Assembly (NCBI GenBank): GCA_958295955.1
Contig: OY282420.1
Coordinates: 2,432,435 to 2,496,434, forward strand
Reading direction: 5' to 3'
DNA from: an uncultured Bryobacterales bacterium
GTDB lineage: Bacteria; Acidobacteriota; Terriglobia; Bryobacterales; UBA6623
Length of the DNA: 64,000 bases
Shown here: positions 7,458 to 16,541 of the stretch, in pieces
Position numbering within the stretch: position 1 is the stretch's first letter
Layout of the letters: each line of letters opens with the position of its first letter
Notes under the pieces: model-generated
What the model was told of the DNA's origin: nothing
Seen by the model: the letters and a program-made list of their open reading frames with translations, nothing else
Database searches by the model: none
Made by a program: the position numbers and the translations under genes

Positions 7458-8681
7458 TCAGGCCGCAAACGCCGCGCGGACCCGGCCGGCCGCCCAAGCC
7501 AACTCTTCGCGCTCGACGATGAGCGGCGGGGCGATGCGGATCACGAGGTCGTGCGTTTCCTTGCAGAGCATGCCCAGCTTTTTGAGCCGCTCGCAGTAGG
7601 AGCGGGCGGGGACGCGCAACTCGATGCCGGCGAGCAGGCCGCGGCCGCGGATCTCTTTGATGTCGGGGTGCTCGATCCGCTGCAACTCGGATAGAAACCA
7701 GGCGCCCAGCTCGGCCGAGCGGCCGGCCAGGTTTTCGTCCAGCAAGACTTGCAGCGCCGTACGGGCGACCGCGCATCCCAGCGGGTTGCCGCCGTAGGTC
7801 GAGCCGTGGCTGCCGGGGCTGAAAACTCCCAGCACGTCCTTCTGCGAGACGACCGCGGAAACGGGATAGAAGCCGCCGGACAGCGCCTTGCCCAGGATGT
7901 AAATGTCGGGCTTTACGTTCTCGTGATCGCAAGCGAACAGCTTGCCCGTGCGGCCCAGCCCCGTCTGGATCTCGTCGGCGAGCAACAGCACGTTGTTGGC
8001 GCGGCAAATCTCGGCCGCTCGGGTCAGATAGCCGTCCGGGGGAATCAAAATTCCCGCTTCGCACTGGATAGGCTCCACCAGAAATGCGCAAGTGTTCTGC
8101 GTGACGACGGCTTCCAGCGCCGCGGCGTCCCCGTAAGGGATGACTTTGAAACCCGGCGTGAAGGGACCGAAACCCTCCCGGCTGTCTTCGTCGGATGAGA
8201 ACCCGACGATCGTCGTAGTGCGGCCGTGAAAGTTGTTTTCGCAAACGACGATCTCGGCCCGGTCGGCCGGAATCCCTTTGCGCATGTATCCCCACCGCCG
8301 CGCCGCCTTGAGCGCCGTCTCGACTGCTTCGGCGCCGGTATTCATGGGCAAGACGATTTCCTTGCCGCACAGCGCGGCGAGCTCTTTGCAGAACAGCGGC
8401 AACTGATCGTTGCGGAAGGCGCGGGAAGTCAGCGTGACTTTCGACGCCTGCTCTTGCAGGGCTTGCAGAATGCGCGGATTGCAGTGGCCCTGATTGACCG
8501 CGGAATAGGCGCTCAGGCAGTCGAGGTAGCAGTCTCCGTCAACGCTGTAAACCCATGAGCCGGCCGCCCGCTCGATGACCACGTCGAGCGGATGATAGTT
8601 GTGCGCGCCCCAACGGTCTTCAATGTCGAGCAGCCGTCCGGCGCGGTCGGCCGTCTGCGTGTCGATGCAGGATTCTTCCAC
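7458..8681 (-). CDS. rocD: Ornithine--oxo-acid transaminase
   Basis: 407 residues, normal for class III PLP aminotransferases. The PLP Lys is K265 in LGKALSGG, the pyridine-N-binding Asp is D236 in [12 protein letters not shown], and [12 protein letters not shown] binds the cofactor phosphate. The N-terminus ([12 protein letters not shown]) and the SRAFRND segment are typical of ornithine aminotransferase, which turns ornithine and 2-oxoglutarate into glutamate semialdehyde and glutamate in arginine catabolism or proline formation. The start is the GTG at 8681, with AAGGGGA about 8 nt upstream. The GntR regulator lies 110 bp upstream on the same strand and may control it. Confidence 0.88.
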   Translation of the reverse strand: MEESCIDTQTADRAGRLLDIEDRWGAHNYHPLDVVIERAAGSWVYSVDGDCYLDCLSAYSAVNQGHCNPRILQALQEQASKVTLTSRAFRNDQLPLFCKELAALCGKEIVLPMNTGAEAVETALKAARRWGYMRKGIPADRAEIVVCENNFHGRTTTIVGFSSDEDSREGFGPFTPGFKVIPYGDAAALEAVVTQNTCAFLVEPIQCEAGILIPPDGYLTRAAEICRANNVLLLADEIQTGLGRTGKLFACDHENVKPDIYILGKALSGGFYPVSAVVSQKDVLGVFSPGSHGSTYGGNPLGCAVARTALQVLLDENLAGRSAELGAWFLSELQRIEHPDIKEIRGRGLLAGIELRVPARSYCERLKKLGMLCKETHDLVIRIAPPLIVEREELAWAAGRVRAAFAA

Positions 8682-8791
8682 GGTGAAATTCCCCTTGGCG
8701 CCTCAGCTTAGCATCAATCCGCGCGGCGCGGCGGATGGGCGCAGGCGCCCGGCGCGGCGGTTGCGCGTGCGCAGCCGAGACAACTGACCGC

Positions 8792-9472
8792 TCAAGCCTC
8801 CCAAGGCGAGCCTGCTTCCAGTTGAAACGAGTGCCAGGAGTCGATACTGGCTCTCATGAACGCCGCCGCCGCTTGCGGGTCGCCCTTGCGCATGATGTCG
8901 ACGATGGCTTGGTGCTGTTCCGCCAGCGGTTTGTAAGCGACCTCTTGCACCGTGCGCAGCCCGCCCAGGATGAACGCGATCGGAGCGATCCTCAGCGGTT
9001 TCATGGCCTGTACCAGAAACTCGTTTTCGGTCAACTCCGCCAGCTTGGAATGAAAGCGCACGTCGGCTTCGTAGAACGTCGAAAGGTCGTTGTCGCCGGC
9101 CGCCCTGCGCATGATCGCCACTTGGGATTCCAAGCTATCGAGACCGTCCGCATCGGCTTGGCGAACGGCGAGTTCCACGGCCGGCGGCTCAAGCCGCAGG
9201 CGAACGGCGAGCAGATTGCGCACGTCGCGGCCGTCCAGACGGCGGACCTTCGTGTGGCGGTTGGCTTCCTTGACCACCAGGCCCTCGTTAGCCAAGTCGA
9301 AAATCGCTTCCCTGACCGTGCTCTGCGCCACGCCGAGATCTTTGGCCACGGAACTCTCGATGAGGCGCGCGCCGGGCCCAAGCTTGCCCGTGAAGATAGT
9401 AGCGCGAACCTGGTGGGCGACGATCTCGCGCAATGTCGGATGCGAGATCGGCTGAAAGATTCGTTCCACCAC
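8792..9472 (-). CDS. GntR-family transcriptional regulator, FadR/FCD subgroup
   Basis: About 226 residues from GTG 9472; the GTG at 9469 is equally possible. The N-terminal winged helix (LIESSVAKDLGVAQSTVREA) is followed by an all-helical FCD ligand domain with the family acidic and histidine residues (EADVRFHSKL, EQHQAIVDIM). Such proteins usually repress catabolic genes and are released by a carboxylate. The frame stays open further upstream to 9643, but that stretch has no family similarity, so I begin at the tandem GTG codons. It is followed by rocD, its most likely target. Confidence 0.82.
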   Translation of the reverse strand: MVERIFQPISHPTLREIVAHQVRATIFTGKLGPGARLIESSVAKDLGVAQSTVREAIFDLANEGLVVKEANRHTKVRRLDGRDVRNLLAVRLRLEPPAVELAVRQADADGLDSLESQVAIMRRAAGDNDLSTFYEADVRFHSKLAELTENEFLVQAMKPLRIAPIAFILGGLRTVQEVAYKPLAEQHQAIVDIMRKGDPQAAAAFMRASIDSWHSFQLEAGSPWEA

Positions 9473-9812
9473 GCTGTTACCTGTCTGGGACCATTGATCG
9501 ATTATCGCACATGCGTTTCGGACGCTCCCCTCGTCTCGTTCCAATACAAGACGTCCAATACAAGACGAGGCTGAAGGAGGGCAGGCATGGGGGTAGGGTG
9601 GGGCAAGCTGCGGGCGGCCGCGGGCGCAGCCGCGCCCGTGCAACCTGCGCCGCAGCCGCGCCCGGCGCTGACGCCCCTCTCCCGCCCTCTGCTACACTCC
9701 TCGTGCCCGCGGTGCCCGCGGTTCCCACAGCCCCGCTTCAGGCTCATTCTTCGCTTGGAATAGAGGGGCGGGCCGTTCCTATCGGCGCCGCGTCTCTAAA
9801 ATAGAAGCTCTC
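9473..9812. other. 340-bp intergenic region between divergent regulator and phosphatase genes
   Basis: No gene is supported here. It holds the upstream region of the GntR gene, with an ATCGAT-centred segment near 9497 that could be an operator, the short tandem repeat at 9541-9567, a GC-rich stretch without recognisable features (about 9600-9700), and a TAAAAT -10-like box at 9797-9802 in front of the phosphatase. Confidence 0.5.
9541..9567 (+). repeat. Two tandem copies of a 13-bp sequence
   Basis: CCAATACAAGACG occurs at 9541-9553 and again at 9555-9567, separated by one T. The sequence just before (CGTCTCGTT) is a partial inverted match of the repeat end. It lies between the divergent GntR and phosphatase genes, so it may be a regulator site; it could also be a chance slippage duplication. 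Confidence 0.7.
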
Positions 9813-11795
9813 GTGGAAAAGATCCGCAGCAAGCCGGGCAAGAGCGACATCGTTCTTTTGATCCTCGCGGCTCTTTACGTTGGGCTGTGGCCGCTCGAGT
9901 CCTCCGCCTCGTTCGTTCTTCCCTTGCGTCAATTCCTGCTGAGCTTGCTCTACGTCGTGGGCGGCCTGGCGCTGATGCGCTGGACGGTCGTGGGCATGCG
10001 CTGGACCGCGCGGCGGTTTCTCTGGCGCGTGCGCCGCCGCATGGCGGCGGTGTTCTTCTTTGTCGGCGCCGTGCCCCTGGCGCTCGGCGGCCTGCTGGCG
10101 ACCTTGGGCGCGGCGTTGTTATTCGGACCGCTGACCGCTTACATGGTCACCGCCCAGTTCCGCCTCCACGCCGCGCGCCTCGACGCTACCGCTGAGTCGC
10201 TGCTCTGGCAACTGCGCGGCGCTCCGCCGCAGCAACGCGCCGACTTGCTCCGCGGGTTCGCCGCGTCCGCCGGGCGGCAATTCCCGGCAGTGGAGGTCCG
10301 CGCCGACGTGGACGGCGCCCAGCTCGCGGTTCCGCACAGCGCCGGGGCATGGGCGATCCCGGACAAGCTCGCGGGCATCGCCGGTCCCGTGCGGCGCGGC
10401 GGCGAAAATCTGTTGACGGCCTTGGCGACCGACGCCGGCTCCGGCGACCGGGTCTTGCTGGTCGTTCCCCTCAGGCCCGATTACATGCGACAGGTGCTGC
10501 CCGGCTTGGGAATCCTGAAGGTGAGCTTCAACGACGGAACGGGCGGCGCGCGTCAAAACATCCAAACGCAGGTCAGTCGCGCGCGAGAGACCGACGGCGC
10601 CCTGTTGGCCGACGATGTTCCGCCCCCCGCGCATCCCCTCGATTGGCAGATTGTCTGGCCGATCCAATCGCCGGTGCTCGATTGGGAGACGAACGAAATC
10701 CGCGACGGCGTTTTTTTCTTGCGGACAAGGCTGTCCGCCGTTGCGCGCATGATCTTTGCCGGGCAGGGGGAGCAGATCAACCTGTGGGCTCTCCGCCTCG
10801 GTTACGCGCTCCTGGGCGCATTCGGGATTGCCGTGCTGACTTCCTTCGCCGTGGCCGTGTCGCTCACCCGCACGCTGACGCGAACGGTCCACGACCTGTA
10901 CGTCGGCACGCAGCACGTCAACCGCGGCGACTTCGCCTACCGCGTCCCCGTTGCGGGCACGGACCAGGTCAGCGATCTTACCCGCTCGTTCAATACGATG
11001 ACCGCCTCGACCGAGCGCTTGCTCGAAGATTCGAAAGAGCGGGAAAGGCTCGAGGCGGAACTCGACATCGCCCGCGAGGTGCAAGCGAAGCTCTTTCCGC
11101 CGGAGCCGCCGCAACTTGAATCGCTGGAGTTGCTGGGGGTCTGCCGCCCGGCCCGCTCCGTCTCCGGCGACTTCTTCGATTACGCGCGTCTGTCCGACGA
11201 CCGCGCCGCGATCAGTTTCGGCGACGTTTCCGGAAAAGGCATTTCCGCCGCGTTGGTCATGGCGACGCTGCACTCGACCGTGCGCATCCAGCTTTCGCCG
11301 CTGGCCTGGGTCGACCCGCGGCGCCTCGAACACGCGGTCGCCGCGCTGGTCTCTCGAACGAACAAGCAACTCTGTCAACACACCGCCGAGGACAAGTTTT
11401 CGACTTTGTTCTTCAGCGTTTACGATGAGCAGAGCGGCCGGTTGTCCTATTCCAACGCCGGACACCTGCCGCCGTTGTTGATCCGCCGGGGCGCGGTCGA
11501 GCCTTTGGACGTTCATGGCATGGTAGTCGGCGCGTTTCCCTTCGCCGGTTACGAGTGCGGCGCCGTCACACTCGAACCGGGGGACCTGCTGGTCGCCTTT
11601 ACCGACGGCGTAACCGAGCCTGAAAATGCGTATGGGGAAGAGTTCGGCGAAGAACGCCTGCGCGAATTGCTCTTGCGCCACGCCGACCGGCCCGCGAAAG
11701 AAATCATTGCCGCCGTCATGACCGAAGTCGTCGAATGGACCGACGATCCGACGCTGCAAGACGACATGACCATGCTGGCCGCGAAAAGGTTGTGA
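9813..11795 (+). CDS. Membrane serine phosphatase, HAMP + SpoIIE/RsbU PP2C domain
   Basis: 660 residues. Hydrophobic segments near 15-32, 38-56, 72-105 and 327-348 frame an extracytoplasmic sensor region (about 110-325). A HAMP domain follows (SLTRTLTRTVHDL to FNTMTAST), then a coiled linker (ERERLEAELDIAREVQAKLFP) and a PP2C-type phosphatase domain with SGDFFDY, FGDVSGKG, NAGHLPP and FTDGVTE. RsbU/SpoIIE enzymes dephosphorylate anti-sigma antagonists; no partner gene is adjacent. The start is GTG 9813, 10 nt after TAAAAT. The stop overlaps the K+ channel start (GTGA). Confidence 0.87.
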   Translation: MEKIRSKPGKSDIVLLILAALYVGLWPLESSASFVLPLRQFLLSLLYVVGGLALMRWTVVGMRWTARRFLWRVRRRMAAVFFFVGAVPLALGGLLATLGAALLFGPLTAYMVTAQFRLHAARLDATAESLLWQLRGAPPQQRADLLRGFAASAGRQFPAVEVRADVDGAQLAVPHSAGAWAIPDKLAGIAGPVRRGGENLLTALATDAGSGDRVLLVVPLRPDYMRQVLPGLGILKVSFNDGTGGARQNIQTQVSRARETDGALLADDVPPPAHPLDWQIVWPIQSPVLDWETNEIRDGVFFLRTRLSAVARMIFAGQGEQINLWALRLGYALLGAFGIAVLTSFAVAVSLTRTLTRTVHDLYVGTQHVNRGDFAYRVPVAGTDQVSDLTRSFNTMTASTERLLEDSKERERLEAELDIAREVQAKLFPPEPPQLESLELLGVCRPARSVSGDFFDYARLSDDRAAISFGDVSGKGISAALVMATLHSTVRIQLSPLAWVDPRRLEHAVAALVSRTNKQLCQHTAEDKFSTLFFSVYDEQSGRLSYSNAGHLPPLLIRRGAVEPLDVHGMVVGAFPFAGYECGAVTLEPGDLLVAFTDGVTEPENAYGEEFGEERLRELLLRHADRPAKEIIAAVMTEVVEWTDDPTLQDDMTMLAAKRL

Positions 11796-12817
11796 GCAAG
11801 AGATTCCATTCGGAAAGTACCGCGCGCGCGATCTTTCTGGTCGTGGCGCTGCTCACGGCCGTCCTCCTGGCGGGCACGTTCGGCTTCGCCTGGATCGAAG
11901 ACCAACCGTTATTCGACAGCTTCTATATGGCGCTGATCACGCTGACGACGGTCGGCTATGAAGAGGTCTTTCAGTTGAGCCGGGCGGGACGGATTTTCAA
12001 CTCGGTGCTGATCGTCAGCGGAGTAACCGTCGTATTCATCGCCATTGGCGTCTTGGGCGACCTGTTGATTCAATTGGAGTTGGGAAACTATTTCGGGCAG
12101 AGAAAAGCGATGCGCAAAATCGAACGGCTATCCGACCACTATATTGTCTGCGGCCTCGGCCGTGTCGGCCGCGGGGTGGTCAAGGAACTGAAACGCAGCG
12201 GCGCGCCGAGCATAGCCATCGATCAATCCGAGGAGCTGGCCGCCTGGGCGCGGGAGCAGGGACTGCCCGTGCTGGTCGCCGACGCCACCTCTGACGCCAC
12301 GCTCGAACGAGCGGCGATCCGCCGCGCCAAGGGGCTCGTTGCGGCCATAGGCAACGACGCGGAAAACGTTTACGTCACGTTGTCGGCGCGGGAGCTGAAC
12401 CCCAACTTGTTGATTGCCGCCAGGGCGACCGACGAAGATGCCGAGCAAAAACTCAAACGCGCCGGGGCGCAGACGGTATTCACTCCCTACACTTTTATCG
12501 GCCACCGCCTGGCCCAGGCACTGCTCCGCCCGCACGCTTTAAGCTTCCTGGAGGTCGCCTCGGCGTTCGGAGGCTCGAAGCCGGATCTCGAGATCGCGCA
12601 GGTCAAGGTCTCGCCGTCGAGCCCGAGCGCCGCCATGACGCTCGAAGAATCGAAGCTGCGGCAGCGCCTGGGAATCGTCGTTCTGGCCGTGACCAAAGCG
12701 AGCGGCGAGATGCATTTCGACCCCCCGGGAACGACGCGCATCGAGTCCGCAGACGTTCTGGTTGCAGTGGGCGAGCGCCGCAAGCTTGAAGATCTTGAGC
12801 GCGAGCTCGAAAGCTGA
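11792..12817 (+). CDS. Two-TM potassium channel with RCK (TrkA-N/TrkA-C) domains
   Basis: 341 residues from GTG 11792, which overlaps the preceding stop by 4 nt. TM1 at about 13-32, pore helix and selectivity filter TTVGYE at 52-57, TM2 at about 68-92, then a Rossmann-type RCK domain (GLGRVGRG at 121-128, DATSDATLERA) and a C-terminal TrkA-C domain. This is the MthK-like layout: a tetrameric K+ channel gated by ligand binding to a cytoplasmic ring. A longer start at 11735 would extend into the phosphatase gene and adds only unrelated basic residues. Translational coupling to the PP2C gene suggests a shared stress or osmotic role (inference). Confidence 0.88.
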   Translation: MSKRFHSESTARAIFLVVALLTAVLLAGTFGFAWIEDQPLFDSFYMALITLTTVGYEEVFQLSRAGRIFNSVLIVSGVTVVFIAIGVLGDLLIQLELGNYFGQRKAMRKIERLSDHYIVCGLGRVGRGVVKELKRSGAPSIAIDQSEELAAWAREQGLPVLVADATSDATLERAAIRRAKGLVAAIGNDAENVYVTLSARELNPNLLIAARATDEDAEQKLKRAGAQTVFTPYTFIGHRLAQALLRPHALSFLEVASAFGGSKPDLEIAQVKVSPSSPSAAMTLEESKLRQRLGIVVLAVTKASGEMHFDPPGTTRIESADVLVAVGERRKLEDLERELES

Positions 12818-14424
12818 TGCAGCGCATTCTCACAGCCGCCGAGATGCGCGAGGCCGATCGGCTGACCATCGCGGAGCGCGGAATTCCCGGCCTCATCCTG
12901 ATGGAAAATGCGGCGGCGGCGGTCGTCTCCCTGTTGGTTCGCCGTTTCTCTCCGATCGGGAAGCAGCGCGTGGCGGTACTCTGCGGCAAGGGCAACAACG
13001 GCGGCGACGGTCTGGCCGCGGCGCGGCAGTTGTGGGTCCGCCGGCCTCCCGCGGCATTGCGCGTAGTCCTGTTCGCCGAGCCGGATTCTTTACGCGGCGA
13101 TGCCGCCGCCAATTGGCGGATGCTGCAGGCCGTCGATTTCGAGGCGGATGTCGTCACCGACGTCGAGAAATGGCGCGCGATTCGCGGCGACGTGCTGGCC
13201 TCGAACGTCCTCGTCGACGCCTTGCTCGGCACGGGACTGACCGGCCCCGCGCGCGGCCTGCCCGCCGCGGTCATCGCGGACATGCGAGCCGCCTCCGTCA
13301 GGCCGCGCATCGTGGCGGTCGATCTGCCTTCGGGAACGGCCTCGGACAACGGCGGGGTCGACGGTCCGGCGATGCCCGCGGACAATACCGTCGCCTTCAC
13401 CGCCCCGAAGATTGCGCAAGTCTTTCCGCCGGCGTGCGAGCGCATGGGGCGCTTGTCGGTAGCGTCGATCGGCACGGCGCGGTCCGTCGTGGACGGATTG
13501 CCCGGCCCGCGGCTGCTGTTGACCGAGGCCGCCGACATCGCGCCGTACACGGCCGCCCGCGACCGCTCGAGCCACAAGGGCAGCTACGGCCACGTGCTGG
13601 CGATCGGCGGTTCGCGCTCCAAGCCGGGCGCCATCCGCATGACGGCCGCCGCGGCGCTGCGCATGGGCGCCGGCCTGACCACGGTCGCGACCGCGGCGGG
13701 CGCCGCCGGGACCGTCGTTTCCGCCGCGCCGGAATTGATGGTCGAGCCGGCCGCCGAAACCGCCGATGGTTCGCTGGGGCCGGAGTCCTGGCGGCCCGAG
13801 TGGACGACGGGCAAGTCCGTCGCGGCCGTCGGCCCGGGTCTGGGCGTGTCCGCCGCCAACCGCGCCTTGCTGCTGCGGATTTACCGCGAGTGCTCTTTGC
13901 CCCTGGTCATCGACGCCGACGGCCTGACCGCTCTCGGCGCCGCAGCGCTGCCGCGCCGCGAACCTTCGACCGTGCTGACGCCGCACCCGGGCGAGATGTC
14001 GCGCCTGACGGGACGCAGCATCGACGCCATCCGGTCCGACCGCGTCTCCATCGCGCGCGAATACGCCGCGGCGAATCGAGTCTTCCTCGTTCTGAAAGGA
14101 AACCGCACGCTCATCGCCGCGCCCAACGGAGACGTGATCGTCAATCCGACCGGCTCGCCCGGCATGGCGACGGCCGGCGCCGGCGACATTCTGACCGGCA
14201 TGATCGCGGGGCTGTTGGCGCAATTTCCCGCCGAGCCGATCGCGCGTACCGTTGCCGCCGCGGTCTATCTGCACGGCGCGGCGGGCGAGCGCGCGGCAAG
14301 CGCGCGGGGCGAGCAATCGATGCTCGCATCGGACATACTGGAGTTTCTACCCGCTGCCGTCCGCGCGATCCGGGCGTATGCGCCGGCGGGACCGCAGCCG
14401 CCGGCGGTTCCCCTCGAAACTTGA
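12817..14424 (+). CDS. nnr: Bifunctional NAD(P)H-hydrate epimerase / ADP-dependent NAD(P)H-hydrate dehydratase
   Basis: 535 residues. The N-terminal YjeF/NAXE domain (to about 215) has MREADRLTIAERGI, GKGNNGGDGL and DALLGTG; the C-terminal ribokinase-like NAXD domain has SHKGSYGH, IDADGLTAL, LTPHPGEM, LKGNRT and the catalytic region GAGDILTGMIAGL. Together they repair hydrated NADH and NADPH made by heat or by GAPDH. The ATG shares one base with the K+ channel stop (TGATG), and the stop overlaps the tsaE start by four bases, so the chain is translationally coupled. Confidence 0.94.
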   Translation: MQRILTAAEMREADRLTIAERGIPGLILMENAAAAVVSLLVRRFSPIGKQRVAVLCGKGNNGGDGLAAARQLWVRRPPAALRVVLFAEPDSLRGDAAANWRMLQAVDFEADVVTDVEKWRAIRGDVLASNVLVDALLGTGLTGPARGLPAAVIADMRAASVRPRIVAVDLPSGTASDNGGVDGPAMPADNTVAFTAPKIAQVFPPACERMGRLSVASIGTARSVVDGLPGPRLLLTEAADIAPYTAARDRSSHKGSYGHVLAIGGSRSKPGAIRMTAAAALRMGAGLTTVATAAGAAGTVVSAAPELMVEPAAETADGSLGPESWRPEWTTGKSVAAVGPGLGVSAANRALLLRIYRECSLPLVIDADGLTALGAAALPRREPSTVLTPHPGEMSRLTGRSIDAIRSDRVSIAREYAAANRVFLVLKGNRTLIAAPNGDVIVNPTGSPGMATAGAGDILTGMIAGLLAQFPAEPIARTVAAAVYLHGAAGERAASARGEQSMLASDILEFLPAAVRAIRAYAPAGPQPPAVPLET

Positions 14425-14879
14425 CGATCCACAGCCGATCCCCGGAAGAAACGATGGCCGCCGGCCGCGCGATCGCCGCCCGTCTCCAGCCGCCGGCGCT
14501 GATTATGCTGATCGGCGACCTGGGCGCGGGAAAAACGACGCTGGCGAAAGGCATTGTCGAAGCCCTCGGCGCCGCTGCCGGGGAAGAAGTGCTCAGTCCG
14601 ACGTTTTCGTTGATCCACGAATACGGCGCAAGCCCGAAGGTGTACCACATCGACCTCTACCGCCTCGACCGCGTACCCGAGCTCGAAACGCTGGGCCTCG
14701 AAGACCTTTGGCGCCGGCCGGCCGTCGTCATCGTCGAGTGGGGCGAGAAATTCGACCGTGAGTTGCCGGGCGAGAGAATCGAAATCCGCCTGCGCTGCAA
14801 CGACGACGACTCGCGGACAATCGAGATCGCGCAGCCGGCCGCCGTTGCCGATCGGCTCCCGCGCCGCCGCCGGATATAA
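14421..14879 (+). CDS. tsaE: tRNA N6-threonylcarbamoyladenosine biosynthesis ATPase TsaE
   Basis: 152 residues from TTG 14421, which overlaps the nnr stop (TTGA). Walker A GDLGAGKT at 32-39, then SPTFSLIHEY and the Walker B-like HIDLYRLD, and VIVEWGEKF near the end, all TsaE hallmarks. TsaE works with TsaB and TsaD to form t6A37 in ANN-reading tRNAs. nnr-tsaE adjacency is common in bacteria and supports the call. The frame is open far upstream inside nnr, but that part is a shadow. Confidence 0.93.
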   Translation: MTIHSRSPEETMAAGRAIAARLQPPALIMLIGDLGAGKTTLAKGIVEALGAAAGEEVLSPTFSLIHEYGASPKVYHIDLYRLDRVPELETLGLEDLWRRPAVVIVEWGEKFDRELPGERIEIRLRCNDDDSRTIEIAQPAAVADRLPRRRRI

Positions 14880-14880
14880 T
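14875..14880 (+). promoter_or_regulatory. Consensus -10 box before ruvA
   Basis: TATAAT overlaps the tsaE stop codon (TAA 14877-14879) and ends 12 nt before the ruvA ATG at 14893. It predicts a leader of about 5 nt and lets ruvAB be transcribed apart from nnr-tsaE. Confidence 0.55.
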
Positions 14881-14892
14881 TCCAGTCTCGAT

Positions 14893-15483
14893 ATGATCGC
14901 CTGCCTGCGCGGAACCCTGCTCGAAAAACAGACCGGCTCGGTCATCGTCGATGCCGGTGGCGTAGGCTATCTTGTCGCCATCCCGGTTTCGACCTACACC
15001 GAGATCGGCGCGCCGGGCGATGCCGTCACGCTGCACGTTCACACCCACGTCCGCGAGGACGTGCTGGCCTTGTTCGGCTTTCACACCCTGCGCGAGAAAG
15101 AGCTTTTCCAAAAGTTCATCGCGGTGACCGGCATAGGGCCGCGGCTTGCCGTCACGATCCTTTCCGGGCTGCCCCCCGACGCATTGATCCGGGCGATCCG
15201 CTCGGAGAACGCGAAAGAGTTCGCCCGCATCCCCGGCGTGGGGCGGAAAACAAGCGAAAGGATTATCTTAGAATTGAAAGACAAGCTCGGCGACTTCGAA
15301 GACCCGGGAGTGGCGGCGCAGGCGCCGGCGACGCTCCTGGAGAACGATGTCGTTTCCGCGCTCGTCAATCTCGGCTGCACGCGCGACGCGGCCGAAAAAG
15401 GCGTACGCAAGGCTCTTGAAGCGGGGGTTGCCGCAGAGTTCGAGCCGCTGTTCCGGCGCGCATTGGAGTCGATCAAGCGCTGA
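14893..15483 (+). CDS. ruvA: Holliday junction DNA helicase subunit RuvA
   Basis: 196 residues, the normal RuvA length. The OB-fold domain (MIACLRGTLLEK, VDAGGVGY, THVREDVLALFGF) is followed by two HhH motifs (TGIGPRLAVTIL and IPGVGRKTSERII) and a C-terminal domain III that contacts RuvB (VSALVNLGCTRDAAEKGVRKAL). It forms the tetramer that holds the four-way junction during branch migration. The start at 14893 matches the family N-terminus; upstream in-frame codons belong to tsaE in another frame. ruvB follows 19 bp later. Confidence 0.96.
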   Translation: MIACLRGTLLEKQTGSVIVDAGGVGYLVAIPVSTYTEIGAPGDAVTLHVHTHVREDVLALFGFHTLREKELFQKFIAVTGIGPRLAVTILSGLPPDALIRAIRSENAKEFARIPGVGRKTSERIILELKDKLGDFEDPGVAAQAPATLLENDVVSALVNLGCTRDAAEKGVRKALEAGVAAEFEPLFRRALESIKR

Positions 15484-15502
15484 TCCGCCTTGCAGGCAAC
15501 CG

Positions 15503-16528
15503 ATGTCAGAGGAGCGCATTCTTTCGCCGGGGACTTTCGAGGACGATGCCCAATTCGACATCACGCTGCGCCCGCAGACGCTCGCCGAGTTCATAGGGCA
15601 GAAAAAGCTTAAAGAGAATCTCTCCATCGCCATCGAAGCGGCGCGCAAGCGGGGCGAAGCGCTGGACCATGTTCTGCTCTACGGGCCGCCGGGTCTGGGG
15701 AAAACGACTCTCGCCGCGATCATCTCCAACGAGCTCGGCGTCCACATCGATTACACCTCCGGCCCGGTTCTGCAGAAAAAACTCGATCTGACCGGCGCGC
15801 TGACAACGCTCCGGGAGCGGCAAGCGTTCTTCGTCGACGAGATCCACCGCCTGCTGCCCGATGTCGAAGAGATGCTGTATTCCGCCCTCGAGGATTACCG
15901 CGTCGATCTCATGGTCGGCACGGGACCCGGAGCGCGAACGCATTCGATTCCCCTGCCGCCGTTCACGGCCATCGGCGCGACGACCCGCCAGGGCCTGATC
16001 GGCGCTCCCCTGCGCGGGCGCTTCGGGCTGACGCTTCGCCTCAGCCCATACGAACCGGCCGACTTGACCGGCATCGTATTCCGCTCGGCCGGGCTGCTCG
16101 GCGTAGCGGTCGACGCCGAGGCGGCCGAAGAAATCGCGCGCCGGGCGCGAGGAACCCCGCGCGTCGCAAACCGTCTGCTGCGCCGCGTGCGCGACTACGC
16201 GCAGGTGCGGGCGGACGGCCGCGTTGACCTGCGCATCGCCCGCAGGGCGCTCGATCTGCTCGACGTCGATCCGTTGGGCCTGGATGAGATCGACCGCAAG
16301 ATCATGGACACGATCCTCTCGAAATACGGCGGCGGCCCCGTAGGGCTGAATACGATCGCGGCGTCGGTCGGCGAAGATGCCAGTACCATTGAAGAAGTGT
16401 ACGAGCCATACCTGATGCAGTTGGGTTTCCTCGATCGAACGCCCCGCGGGCGCGTGGGCGCCTTGCCGGCGTTCGACTATTTCAAGATCCACCGCCCGGG
16501 CGGGCCGCAAGCTACGCTGAGCTTTTGA
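15503..16528 (+). CDS. ruvB: Holliday junction DNA helicase motor RuvB
   Basis: 341 residues. Walker A GPPGLGKTT at 61-69, Walker B VDEIHRL at 111-117, sensor I and the arginine-finger region GAPLRGRFG, then the C-terminal winged helix (TPRGRVGALPAFDYF). The hexamer drives branch migration with RuvA. The ATG at 15503 is supported by the conserved RuvB N-terminus and a GGCA-rich stretch upstream; the open frame before it overlaps ruvA and has no family similarity. Confidence 0.96.
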   Translation: MSEERILSPGTFEDDAQFDITLRPQTLAEFIGQKKLKENLSIAIEAARKRGEALDHVLLYGPPGLGKTTLAAIISNELGVHIDYTSGPVLQKKLDLTGALTTLRERQAFFVDEIHRLLPDVEEMLYSALEDYRVDLMVGTGPGARTHSIPLPPFTAIGATTRQGLIGAPLRGRFGLTLRLSPYEPADLTGIVFRSAGLLGVAVDAEAAEEIARRARGTPRVANRLLRRVRDYAQVRADGRVDLRIARRALDLLDVDPLGLDEIDRKIMDTILSKYGGGPVGLNTIAASVGEDASTIEEVYEPYLMQLGFLDRTPRGRVGALPAFDYFKIHRPGGPQATLSF

Positions 16529-16541
16529 AGGAATCGACTGC

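Noticed and set aside
12762-14420. Plus-strand upstream extension of tsaE
   Set aside because: The frame is open through nnr only because of GC bias; tsaE similarity starts at TTG 14421.
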